Origin: Bolinopsis microptera
Taxonomy: Eukaryota > Ctenophora > Tentaculata > Lobata > Bolinopsidae
Assembly: GCF_026151205.1 (NCBI RefSeq)
Contig: NC_087084.1
Location: 8,049,394-8,113,393, forward strand
DNA: 64,000 bases
Reading direction: 5' to 3'
In this document: positions 24,199 through 44,440 of the stretch, one piece after another
Numbering within the stretch: the first letter of the stretch is position 1
Layout: the number at the start of each line of letters is the position of its first letter
Made by a program: the position numbers and the translations under genes
Notes under the pieces: generated by a model
Told to the model about the DNA's origin: nothing
Databases searched by the model: none
The model's input: only the letters and a program-made list of their open reading frames with translations

Positions 24199-25025
24199 CA
24201 GGGTGTTTCAAGACTCGTGTCCAAATTTTGAAAGGCCCTTAAAATCTAACAAATAGGTCAAACAGTTCGATTTTTGTTTTAAATTATAGATAAATTGTTA
24301 CATTACCTGAATAAACACGATCTATAAGATAACCCCTAAAAAGAAATCAGCCGGATTCAGGTCAGGGCTGTAAGGAGGCCAGCTGAAGTCTGCTTTCCCT
24401 GACATCAGTATTTTTCCAAAATGCTCCCTCAGCCAACCCAAACTTTTTTGAGAGTAGTGAGGAGGGGTCTGTCTTATTGGAAAATACAGGAATTATGTTT
24501 TTTTTCTTTTGAGGACTCGGATAACTTTCCCACGCAACATAACGAATCATTGGACGTCCTTATCGTGCCTGCCATCTCATCTTTATTCTCGAAAAAGCGG
24601 GATCCGAAGACACCATGGTTCCTGAGACCCATCCAAACAGTCACCTTTTCCCTGGTCTTTGGACCTTCCACAGTCTCAAATTTCGTCACCTGTCGTTGAA
24701 TAGTCTTGGGATGAATTTTTCTGCCTGATTTTCCGTATTTCTTCGGAAGTGCACTCCTAGCAGCCGTCCAACTGCTTCCATTGACACAGAGAAGCTAGAC
24801 GATGTCTACTCTCTTCACGTTTGATAGGGCAAATTTTGAAATTTTCTTCGAAAAATTTCAAAAGATTGCAAAATTATGAAAAAATGGGTTTTGACACAAT
24901 TTTGCAAGAAATAATTAAAATGTAAGACCTAACAAGCATTCCCAAACCGATTTAATTTAATTTGCTCCTTCATAAAATAGAAAAATTATATCTTCAAATT
25001 TGGACACGAGTCTTGAAACACCCTG
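24199..25025 (-). mobile_element. Mariner-type transposon relic
   Basis: An 827-bp element with terminal inverted repeats of about 30 bp (CAGGGTGTTTCAAGACTCGT at the left, its complement at the right), flanked on each side by TA (24197-24198 and 25026-25027), the Tc1/mariner target site. The minus strand keeps pieces of a DDE transposase: VTVWMGLRNHGVFG near 24640 and WPPYSPDLNPADFFL near 24350-24395. Frameshifts break it and the length is below that of an active element. Confidence 0.9.
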
Positions 25026-25899
25026 TATTATAATTTCACTATTTTGTATATTTGAATTTTGTAAACTAGATGAAACAAGAACGTTTACTTTGACAAGGGT
25101 TGAGTAACTAGAACTTAGGTCTCACGCAGGAATAAGGTCTCAAGCAGGCGCGGCTTTTTATTTAAGTTATTTATAAGTATATCACGCGCCTGCGCGAGAC
25201 CTAAATATTAAACATGTTATAAACATTAAGAGATTAAGCAGTCTAGCAGTATCAGTAATGTAAACATCACTAGGCGGGGCGGGGTACCATGTTCTGGTAC
25301 CGAGCTAAAACCTCGTACCAGATACGACAAAAATACCCTGATACTATCACTTTTAATTAAGTTTAACCAGTGATGTAATTTTAGACAGAACTAAAAAACT
25401 ACCTTTTTTAGGGCCTCCGCTTTTTAGGCTAAGCTTCCAGTTGCAGTCCCGCTTATACCCAAAAAACCACATACTGGTTGTGGTATCATTTAGCTAAAGC
25501 TAGCCAAATGTCAAACAAATTTTACTTCTGCACCTTTTTTGCATTAGTTATTATGGCTTCAACATGATATGAAGGTTTGGGCGGAACCATGACTTGAACT
25601 ATTGTCTCACATAATTGTTTTAATTACCATTTACCACTCCTTCTTAACAACATCCTCGTGCTGAAAAGAAAACAAGACGGTGACTTTGGTAATTTTAGAT
25701 TTGGCGTAAGATATTACCTTATATTAATATACTGTCAAGTAACGGTACGTGCTACTGGGTTTCGTAATCACTAATAACTTATCTAGTTAGTCTATGCCGC
25801 CGCCCCTGTCCCACTGCAATATATTTTTTATTGTTTTATTTTTAAACTTTGGGAATCATTTGCAGGTTTCTTTCTTTTTCTTTTGCTGGAGATCTGCAG
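25026..25899. other. Spacer
   Basis: No gene or clear repeat. An AGGTCTCAAGCAGGCGCGGC segment near 25134 is partly repeated inverted near 25182-25200 (CGCGCCTGCGCGAGACCT), making a short imperfect foldback. Confidence 0.35.
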
Positions 25900-26535
25900 G
25901 AGACATGATCATGAATTTTTTGACGAGTTTGCACGATGGTATGACGGAGAGCTGTAAGAGGAAGTTCCCGGATTTCAGAGCCTACAACAGCAGTTTTGTC
26001 CAGAGAGATTTAAGGTAAGAGTTTAGGTTTTGAGTTTCATTATTTTATAAGATTTTAGTATACATTATTGTATATTATACATTATAACACCCACTTAACT
26101 AGTCCCACTTGTTAATTAACTACATAATCCGGTGTGTACTGAGCTACTAATTATCGGCTTGAAACTCCAGGCCGAATGAACGACATAAATCGGGAACCAG
26201 TCGACATATTCTGATTTCTGTAGTCCGAACTTATCTGTTATATTAATATAGTAGTAATATAGTGTGTAGATTTAAAATAGGAAATTGAGATCCCTTCAAA
26301 ATGGAAACCCCCTTTTATGATCATTTTTATGAGTATTTTGATTGGGAATCAGTGCAGAACTGTGCCGATCTCAAATACCAACAATTGTTAATCTGTTTAT
26401 TTTTTATAGTTGCAGTTATACTAAATTTGAGAATTTGAAATTGTATTCTCACGTACAAGTACAACCTACACTTGTTCCAGAACTTGTCTTACTACGTTTG
26501 ACCTGTCGCACACGGAGCAGCTATTATTTTATCGG
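25900..26535 (+). CDS. Two possible orphan exons, unknown gene
   Basis: 25900-26014 has a strong polypyrimidine tract and CAG before it and GTAAGA after it, and is open for 38 codons (includes MNFLTSLHDGMTESCKRKF). It ends in phase 2. 26481-26535, preceded by TTGTTCCAG and followed by GTACCT, continues it in phase (TTFDLSHTEQLLFYR). I do not recognise the protein. It may be part of a gene whose other exons I failed to see, or chance. Confidence 0.3.
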
Positions 26536-26944
26536 GTACCTCCACGGGAGACAATCATGTATTGTGTCCGTTCGTTTAGATGCCCACATCCAGAAACACG
26601 CCATCTTGCCAGGCAGCCTGGGAGGAAATTTTTTTTGGGAGGAAAAAAACGAGAGGAAAAAGAGGAAATTTTTGAGAAGTTACTCCTAAATTTTGAAATA
26701 TTTTTTTGGAATAAAGACAAATTAATTGAGGAAATTTTTGAAGAAAATGTTTCGATTGTATAAAAATGGGAAAAATCAAAGAGGAACATCCTGTCAGTTT
26801 TGGAACACAGTGAAATATTCTGATTGGATAATGCAGATTGCTGTTGTGAAGTTACCAAATTTACGTGAGTACTTGATTCTTTTCAATCCCAGTTTATTGC
26901 TGTCCTACAAATTTCTTTAATGCCAAATTTCGTCTAAAACACCC
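26536..26944. other. Spacer
   Basis: Purine-rich stretch with AGGAAATTTTT repeats at 26620-26750. Nothing recognisable. Confidence 0.3.
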
Positions 26945-27190
26945 TATTTCGCAAAAATTTGCGCCCTCCTAGCCCCCGCTAAGGGGCTCCGCCCTGGACC
27001 CCGCTGGGGGCTGCGCCCCCAGACCCCTGCCACAGCTTGCTCGCTGTGCAGCTGGAAGTGGATTGGACGCGTCGGCTCGCTTCGCTCGCCGACAGCCCCC
27101 CAAAAGAAAAATCCGAGCGAAACGAGCGGGCCACAGAAAAAAAGGCAAACTTGCGAGCGAAGCGAGTGGGCCACAGAATTTAGAAAAAAC
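26945..27190. repeat. GC-rich palindromic cluster
   Basis: About 245 bp of GC-rich DNA in an AT-rich setting. It holds several hairpins: CCCCGCTGGGGGCTGCGCCC, GCTTGCTCGCTGTGC, CGGCTCGCTTCGCTCGCCG, and the direct repeat GAGCGAAACGAGCGGGCCAC / GAGCGAAGCGAGTGGGCCAC. The minus strand is open for 76 codons, but composition explains that. Flanking TTTTTTGGGAGGAAA at 26631 and CTGGGAGGAAATATG at 27195 suggest insertion into a pre-existing sequence. Confidence 0.6.
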
Positions 27191-28560
27191 GCATCTGGGA
27201 GGAAATATGAAACTTTCTGGATGTGGGTTTAGATGAACGGTTTTGGTAACTTCTGTTAGTTATGTGCCTCGCCGGGCTAAAGTAGTGGATGACCTTGCTG
27301 TACGGCAAGTTAAACAAGGATCTGAAACTACTAGGTTCCGTACAGACTCAACTCTGCACCCGTGTCAATATGTTCATTATATGCAAGCCTCTTGATTTAT
27401 AAGTGTTTTTCATCTGTTTCTGATGATCTTGGAGGACTTCGCCGCGCCGCGCGAACTAACATTCTTGCTTCGCATCGACGATCGTTGCTCTGCTTCGCAG
27501 AGCAACGATCTCGACGGATTGACATCGTCAATCAACTGATGATCATAACGAGATTGTTTTGGCCTATAATAATAATACTTAAAAAAAGAAGATTTTCCTT
27601 GTGTTTGAAATGCCATTGCCTATTCTGCTAGTGCTACACAGTGACCGATCTCACAATTATAAGCTTACAAGTTGTTTTATAGCTGTCAAGATTCAATGTT
27701 GAAGATGGAACGTTCTTGAATTTAAATCTAGTTCTGCTATATAATAAAATATATATAATCTAGATGCTTCAGCTTGTAGGGGTTCTTAAAATCTATCACT
27801 GGTCATACTCTGTACTATCAGCAAACTTCTGTATTATATTCCAGAAAAAATGGTATAAACCTTAATGGTTAGGTCGATTTCTTGGAATCTCACAGGAATC
27901 GGTAACGATTCCTGTGATTAAGCTAGGATTTCCGAAAAAGTCCGTCTGGTCTTTATGAAAGTCTTTAGTCTGATAACTTAACCTAACTCTTAATTTCACA
28001 TAAAAAGTTAAACACTTCATTTGTCGTTTATACGATTCCTTACCGACCTTCACGAAACTAAAACGAGGGATACTGGCATTCAATGATGCGTTTTATAGTT
28101 ATATATTTATATGTACATAGTTGTGAGTTGGATGCTGACATGACTCGAAAGATTATTCTGAAGGACGTACTAAATTATTTTATACTAAGAAATTTTTAGT
28201 TCAGTGAAATAACACATTATTATGATTTGGGGAGTTCATGGCTATTTGACAATCATTCTGGTGGATGGAGGTTGGAGATATCTATCTTATTATAACCTAG
28301 TATTCGTTCGTATTAGTCCACAGTTTCAAATACAGTATCTCGATTTACAGCCATCCTTCATAATTCGAACAATCAAATCCCCGATTTACCGCGGCTCTTT
28401 TCTCTCCAACTCTTTGCAACTTCCGACCTCTCCCGACCTAGGCCTCTGAATAATAAGCTAACTTAAAAGATACACCTATTATATACTGTGTATGAATTCA
28501 ATAAAATAATTATCACTTTTGTATCCTTGTATCCTTGTATCCTTGTATCCTACTGTTATA
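27191..28560. other. Gene-poor stretch with MITE-like hairpin
   Basis: 27431-27560 belongs to the same repeat family as 60340-61220: it shares the CTTGGAGGACTTC end, GCGCGGCG core, CGATCGTTGCTCTGC and TTGACATCGTCAA motifs. It has a perfect 14-bp stem at 27480-27493 / 27497-27510 with loop TTC. The remainder shows no gene. Confidence 0.45.
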
Positions 28561-29350
28561 GTGACTGTAACATGTTTACCCCTCCCAATGAACTGCTCCC
28601 CGCCTGTAGCAGTACACCAATTGTTTGACGGATTGTTTGACGGACTGCAAACACAGGACCCTCTCTCTCTCTCTGATCTCTCTCTTCGAGCAGCCGGATG
28701 TCAATTTGCCTGCAGGATAAAAACAACGTATTTGTCTGCTCTGCTCTGTTTCCATGGCCACCACGTGATCACATATTTTCTCACTGCTACTTTCATATGA
28801 CGGACACTTCCTCCAATGGTGCGAAATCTTTATGTCACGTGACATCACTTACAAAGTCACGTGGTTATTCCAATAGAGGGGTGTAGTGCTGGTCGAGGCG
28901 TCTCGAGAAGGAAAACGGTCTGGATTCAGTCCTCCGGAACTCCTAACAATGCACGATTTGTTGAGCCGCGCGCACGTGCACTGCATGGGAAGTTTCCCAG
29001 GTCACGTGACGTATTGAAACGCACGTGATCTGCGTCACATGGGATTTGTACTCGTTTACCTGCCGTAATATTCGGTACTTGAGGCCCAATAAAGTGTTAA
29101 ACGATCGTTATCTAGTTGGTTCGTTGCTCGAAGAGAATTTATTAAGGGCTTATTGGGAATTTTGTGCCGATTTTCTGGTTTCCTCCTTCGCAGACCTTCA
29201 CTCTCAGTTTAGACACAGTTCATTTGTTCAAGCACATTCCTCCTTGATACTACCAGAAACAGTGGCCGATATCTGACTCCATACTATGCACCCACCCCTA
29301 CTTATAGTTATACCCTTTAATATTCATGATTCGTCACAATCACACGTGTT
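28561..29350. promoter_or_regulatory. E-box-rich region
   Basis: CACGTG occurs about six times between 28762 and 29027, several within a palindromic GTCACGTGAC, which is the CLEAR/TFEB-type site in vertebrates. Another ACACGTGT lies near 29342. No gene starts nearby that I can define. Regulatory use is an inference from density only. Confidence 0.35.
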
Positions 29351-32300
29351 TTAATCGATGTCGTGTCTTTGTATTCGGCAGAGAATCGGTTTATCTTCAT
29401 TATCATAACCGCCTCTAAGTTGGTAGATTCTCTGTAGTTAGGGGGCAAGTTGTTACATTGTACATCGGCTCCGCATACCTAACTCAACCTGTACGTCATA
29501 TTTTTTGATAGTCACTCTTTTGTGGTATTATAATTTCCTCAATTTTACGTTTGTCTCTACGTTTATTGGAACGTCTAACCCACAGTCACAACATATTACA
29601 AACTATTTTGGACCTATAAAGCAACTTTGTTACTATAGTTTTAGTAAAATGAACGCATGTCGCGACCAGCAGACCGTACTTATAAAAAAGTAGTATAGAC
29701 CAGTAGTTCACTTTTGAGCAGCTCCAAACCGTTTAAAATAAAACACCACCCGACAGCAAAACTGTTTATGATCCTCCTAGGTGAAACATCTCAAAGATTA
29801 TTTAAACAAAACCGTTTATAACTAAATCTGAAAGAATCTATAGCATATAGCATTAGCATTAAAATCAAATTTGTGCACAGCTCAAATTTACTCAAATTGT
29901 CGGGGAAAAAGCACGATATTAGACCAAATTTTTGTCTTTTAGGGTCGATCTCACGCCGGCGTACGCCGCCGCCGGTAGGTTTCGGGTCCACGCCGCCGCC
30001 GCCGGGTTTAGCCACGGCAGACAATTAGCCTGATCTATAAGTATAGGCTAGCCATAGGTAGTATTACTATTAGTATTACTATTAGTATTACTATTAGTAT
30101 TACTATTAGTACCCACTACCCTGGCGTGATATACCGACCACTCACAGTGACTTGCAATATAATTGAATGACCACTAGAAGCGATCATCCCGGATCGATAA
30201 TCTTGGTCAATTTTTACAAACCTCCAGAATTAGAATGACCTCATGACCATGTGTCACCCCTCTCGAGTTTTGTATAAATACTGCTTTAAACAGCTATAAA
30301 AATGATACAGTGAACAAACGTTAGTTGTTTTACGATGGTATTTAGAGGTTGATTTTAAACTGTTATGAAGGTCCGTTATAGTTTACCTGGGGACCCAAGG
30401 CTATACTGTTCAAAAACATTGAGAATAGAGTCAGAAGCGATCATCCCGGATCGATGATCTTGGTCAATTTTTACAAACCTTCAGAATTAGAATGACCTCA
30501 TGTGTCTCCCCTCTCGAGTTTTGTATAAATATTGCTTTAAAATTAAACAGCTATAAAAATGATATAGTGGACAAACGTTAGTTGTTTTACGATGGTATTT
30601 AGAGGTTGATTTTAAACTGTTATGAAGGTCCGTTATAGTTTACATGGGGATCACCCAAGGCTATAATGTTCATAAACATAGAGTCTAGAGAATAGAGATT
30701 CGGCGGAATGACAAGCTGAGCGCCGCCCCGTAATTTATAGTTTATCCAAGATATTCACTATTACCATTACTACTTGACGGCTGGAGTCAAGTATACTATC
30801 AGTATGTGCACTAGTTACTTATAGTTATAGTTAGCTTCGATAACGTCTGACCTCTCAGATCAACAGTTAGGGGAAGTGGAACGTTAACTTTAAATAGTTA
30901 AGAACGCATAATTTTGTGATTGCTACAAGGTTTTTGGACTGGGAATGTTCAGTTTATAATTATAGTAGTCTATCACTTGGACAGTCTTACTAGTCTTCGT
31001 CCTTTTTAGTTTTTTCTTCTTTTTTTTGTCTTGTTCAGGGAGCAGGCTTGCCACATAGGTCCGGGAGTTCCAAACGTTTCGGTTTAGGCAGGGTGCTAGG
31101 TTGTGGTACACACTCAACTAGGTAGTGTGAGAGAGATGTTATCAGATTCAGAGTGTGAGGCGGTGTGAGCCACTGCCTGACTAACCTGTGGATAGAGTTC
31201 GCTAGACTCTTAGTACTTTAGTAGTAAAACAAACTACAGGTCTGACATATGAGGATTTGTAAGTATGAGACATTATTTTATTTGCAACTATTTTAAAAGT
31301 AAAACGTCTGACTTCATACATCAACAATTAGGGAAGGTTAAGCGGTAATTCAGAACGTTCACTTAAAATTCGAGTCTAAATTTAATTTAACGACCGTTTT
31401 TAATTTTACAGCCGCGTTTTTAGCTCAGTTAAACTAGTTTACAGATGGAGAGCATGTTTTTACTGTAGTCCTTGTAGCGAGTCCTTTTAGTAGTAGTAGT
31501 CCTTGTAGCGAACTGTACGACCGATCTGAGCGGGGTTGGCGGCATTTAATGAGGTTTAAGAGTTGAGGACTGAGGAGGTTAAGCAGTTTTGTTAACTTCG
31601 TTATTTCTTGATCCTTCGTTTGGCTTGGCAGTTTACTCATTACTGAACACGATTTTTTTATTGTTGATAATTTCAAATTTTGGCGTAAATATTTTATGCG
31701 GTTTTATCATAATGGGCCTGGGCCCTGAGACAAATCCTAGTACGTTTTTCCCTGTGCATATGAAATTATGCTTCATACCAAAACCGTTAAGTTATGAATA
31801 TAACTAAACGGTTTTGGTTATGCTCCAAATCGTTTACAATAAAACACCACCCGACAGCAAAACTGTTTATGATCCTCCTAGGTGAAACATCTCAAAGATT
31901 ATTTAATCAGTTTCGTTAATTTCTTTATTTCTTGATCCTTCGTTTGGCTTCGAATACCTGACCAGTGACCAGAGGCCATATCATTATCACTCAGATTCAT
32001 GTCCAATGTTATACCAGTACCTTATTATTTATATTTATTACTATTACAGTTTGCCATGCATCATGGTCAACTAAAGTTATAATACTCTTGATATGTTTCT
32101 CAAATCCAAAATGAAGCCAGTACTGTAACAGAAATAATTATTGTTAAGATCAAAAGGATCAAAAGCACAAATTAATAATTATAATGTTCTCATGGGCCGG
32201 CAAAGGACAAAAATAAGAATACTGGTAAAGTTTTGACACACGCTGCATGTGTATACCTCTAGTTTTCTAAGAAAAGATTAGAGGTATTCAACGTGTAGCA

Positions 32301-33149
32301 ATTAAAGTTGTATGTTTCTGTTGATTTTAATTTGTAGTTCATTCCATTGGTAGACTCAAAATTGATTTATTTATATACTCAATTATACAGTGAATACTTT
32401 TTCGCCCAGGGCAACAAATATTGGGAAAATATTTGCAGGTACGGAATTTTTATTCATTCCTGCTCTATGATGCTCTATGGCAATGACATCAAAGTTCATT
32501 GTAAATAAAACTTTTCGAAATGCCAAGGAGAATTTTAGCTGAACCTAAACCATAAAATATGACCGGCAAAAAATGTAACCGTGAATCAATTTTAACGTGT
32601 AAACGGACGATGAGTCTGAGTCATCATTCAATGAGCTTCCAATAACGAACTGACATATATTTGTTAATTTTCGCTGCTTTTTTGTAATATTTCTTGATCA
32701 CATTTTAAGACTATAAAACTAAAAGTAGAATAAAGCAAAGTTGACTCAATCATTATTCGAAAGTCGAAATGTTTAAGAACGAATTATTTTTTAAATAGGT
32801 CAAAATCATTTCACAATTGACAATAAACTGCGTTATCAGCTATTTTTCAAGTAACTGCAGTTTATTAATACTAAATAATCACTGCCAGTACCACTGCCAG
32901 TACTTGCGATTCATTTCCGCTAAACTTAATCTGTCAAAATGTTAAATCAAAATGTATGTTAACTAACTTCCTGCCTCAGACATACTCGTCATACTTCGTG
33001 TCATCAGGACTTTTTGACATCATCATTGCGACGAAAATACCGAGAATGTTTTGACACACCATTTATAACTTCGATTCCAAAAAACCCTCGCACTTTAAGC
33101 TAACTATTCACATTTTCTCTTCATCTCAGAGCAATCAACTCTCCACTCA
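29351..33149. repeat. Gene-poor stretch with several repeat copies
   Basis: No gene is seen. Repeats: a near-identical segment of about 80 bp at 29722-29806 and 31828-31910 (CACCACCCGACAGCAAAACT inside). A 12-bp microsatellite TATTACTATTAG at 30058-30110. A tandem duplication of about 257 bp, 30176-30432 and 30433-30690, around GCGATCATCCCGGATCGAT. Part of the second unit (GATTCGGCGGAATGAC near 30697) recurs near 34510. Confidence 0.6.
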
Positions 33150-33560
33150 CGGACCTACTCAATAAAATGGTCAGTGAAAATATAAATACTGGTAGTTAAC
33201 TCTAGCTCGTTGGACACAGAATTCGCTCGCCCTCTCCAGCTCCATCTCTCCCTCTCTTGCCCGCCATGACACCCACTTAGCTTTTAGCGGTTGCTTGGCA
33301 ACGCATGAGCAACACGCGCAGAGCTGACACAGATCACGTGACTATCCCAGCACGCGAATCTCCCTTCAACTGTGGACAGGTTAAAAGCTTCTCAGATGAT
33401 TTGTCACAAAGCCCCTATTACGAGTCCCGTGGGCGCTTTTCCCCTCTCTGATTGGTCAGTTGGGTGGGAGCTGTGCTCTGATTGGTTGGTGTGAGTCAGT
33501 GACACTGCTGGGTTGTCGACTCAAAAACCTTTTGGACAGGTTTCCTGAAACTCAAATCCG
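33150..33560 (+). promoter_or_regulatory. Putative promoter region upstream of LMX1
   Basis: Within 270 bp there are an RFX-type X-box (GTTGCTTGGCAAC, 33290), an E-box CACGTG (33335), two inverted CCAAT boxes (ATTGGT at 33451 and 33481) and an AP-1-like TGAGTCA (33492). The stretch is less AT-rich than its surroundings. It lies 2 kb upstream of the LMX1 start codon. Assignment to LMX1 is an inference. Confidence 0.4.
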
Positions 33561-34439
33561 TCACGCAGATTTTAGAGCCGTTATGTTAGCCACAAATTTT
33601 GGTGAATCTCATTTTTTGAGGTAAATTTGTTACTGACTCCCCCTGCTTATGGGGTAGTTGTAGTAGCAGTGTAGGGTTATTTTTCGAAACAAATTTTTTG
33701 ATAGTCCTTGTAAAATTTCGTTGGTATCAAGACCTTACAATGGCTAGTCCAGGTTTACCATTTACATGACATTCAGAACTTGTTTTTGTCACTATATCAG
33801 GTTGATTTGTCGTTGATGTTACTTACAGAACATACCGAAGATTCTTTAACAGTTTAACGTTCTTGGACCAAAATATACATTCTATAGCATAGATTCTGAG
33901 ACCATAAGGCATACATTATTAGTATACATTCTGAGACCAAGACATACATTCTTAGCATACATTCTGAAACCACGGGTGTCACTGATACGATGAAGACACA
34001 TCTTTAAAGCTTAAGCCAACTCCAAACGAAAACTTTGAGTACCAAAAAAGTTAACCGTTTACCGTTAACTCTGCAAGGACTTAATAATTACCCAGTTTAC
34101 AGTTAAATAATCTCGGTGCAATTTCTGGTTCAGGGTTCCCACCTATAACCTATGTCACCTTGACCTATGTTGAGATTCGTTAAGATTTAACAGGGCCATC
34201 ACATTGTGTGACCACCCCACAGAGAGGAGATCTCTCTGTCATTCCTCCAGCAACCTCCTCTACCTCTTTCTAAACACTAATTCCAAAGAAATAGCTTAAC
34301 TCTCCAAGATTCTCAGATGCTTCACTATTCAGTTCAGTTCAATCTACTTGCTCGGCAGCCACGCAGCGCATCTCGTTGTCGTAACGTATTATTTTGCGTT
34401 TTTATTTTTAACAGCTCAAAAATTTAATCATACTTACAG

Positions 34440-34560
34440 GAAGATTACTATTCCCGTATATCCTTATTTGGGGACCCCAGGCTATTATAATGTTCATAAA
34501 CACCGAATAGAGATTCGGCAGAATGACCGACTGAGCGGCGCCCAGTTAGTTTATCCATCC
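34440..34560. repeat. Dispersed repeat copy
   Basis: Matches 30380-30420 and 30650-30740: GGGGACC(A)CCCAGGCTAT, ATGTTCATAAACA, GAGATTCGGC(A/G)GAATGAC, and a GCGCCC end. No coding content. Confidence 0.55.
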
Positions 34561-34607
34561 TATCTTCCCAACAGCTTGCATAGCTCTCCGTCTACAACAT
34601 TGTAATG

Positions 34608-34915
34608 ACTATAGTTGCACGTGACCATGATTACAAGTCACCAGAGTTCTGCATAGTGTATAGTCACGTGACCATGATTACAAGTCACCAGAGGTCTGCA
34701 GAGTGCATAGTCACGTGACTATGGTTACACTGTTACAAGTTACCAGAGTTCTGCAGAGTGCATAGACCATGATTACAAGTCACCAGAATTCTGCAGAGTG
34801 CATAGTCACGTGACCATGGTAACAAGTCACCAGAGTTCTGCATAGTGTATAGTCACGTGACCATGGTTACAAGTCACCAGAGTTCTGCAGAGTGCATAGT
34901 CACGTGACCGGAAAG
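34608..34915. repeat. 47-bp minisatellite carrying GTCACGTGACC
   Basis: About six copies of a unit of 47 bp or so, made of AGTCACGTGACCATGATTAC followed by AAGTCACCAGAGTTCTGCA and a short linker. Most units keep the palindrome GTCACGTGAC. It lies 630-940 bp upstream of the LMX1 start codon. Confidence 0.85.
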
Positions 34916-35103
34916 TGCTTATTTCCCGTCACATTGCCAGACACTGAGAGACGGTCTTTACCGTAAAGAAGAAATACGGAAAAATGTGTACCTCAGTTCA
35001 TCTTTTATAGATTGTAACTCTTATACAGACTTCTCTCCACGATATAATGTTCAACATTTTTCTCTTATCCTTTATCACTTCTGGTGACTGGTTTAGTTCT
35101 ACA

Positions 35104-35151
35104 ATTTATAGCAACTAGATACTGATTCTAGATGTTCTAGTTGCTATAAAT
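35104..35151. other. Perfect 15-bp hairpin upstream of LMX1
   Basis: ATTTATAGCAACTAG (35104-35118) is the reverse complement of CTAGTTGCTATAAAT (35137-35151), with an 18-base loop. Function unknown. Confidence 0.6.
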
Positions 35152-35545
35152 GGTATAGCCTATTGGGTATTACGTTTAAGAAATCCCTTCCTTCATTTCC
35201 CCCGATGTGACTAAATAACCGCTTAATCATGATCAAACATTTTTATATACTTTTCGGCAATTAGAATTAAATCGTAATTTTGAGTGAGCTCGAATAATCC
35301 TACAAGAAATTTGCTGGGTTTTAAACTATTAGACTTTAGAGAAAATTTTCCTCGATGTCGTATACCTAAGCGATTTTGTTTATTGCAGGCGGTTGTTGAC
35401 TGTAATAAGTCTTTGGTTAAATCTACGTTCAGGTTACCGTTAAATTACATTTCATCAAACTAAATTTATAATGATGATAAGGCGTCATAATTAATACCAG
35501 ACTCTGAATTACAATTTCAATAACGTTTCTCACTCCCAAAGGACC

Positions 35546-44440
<8,895 letters not shown>

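Noticed and set aside
26950-27174. 76-codon frame in the GC-rich cluster
   Set aside because: Palindromic GC-rich DNA lacks TA-rich stops by composition; the peptide has no family resemblance.
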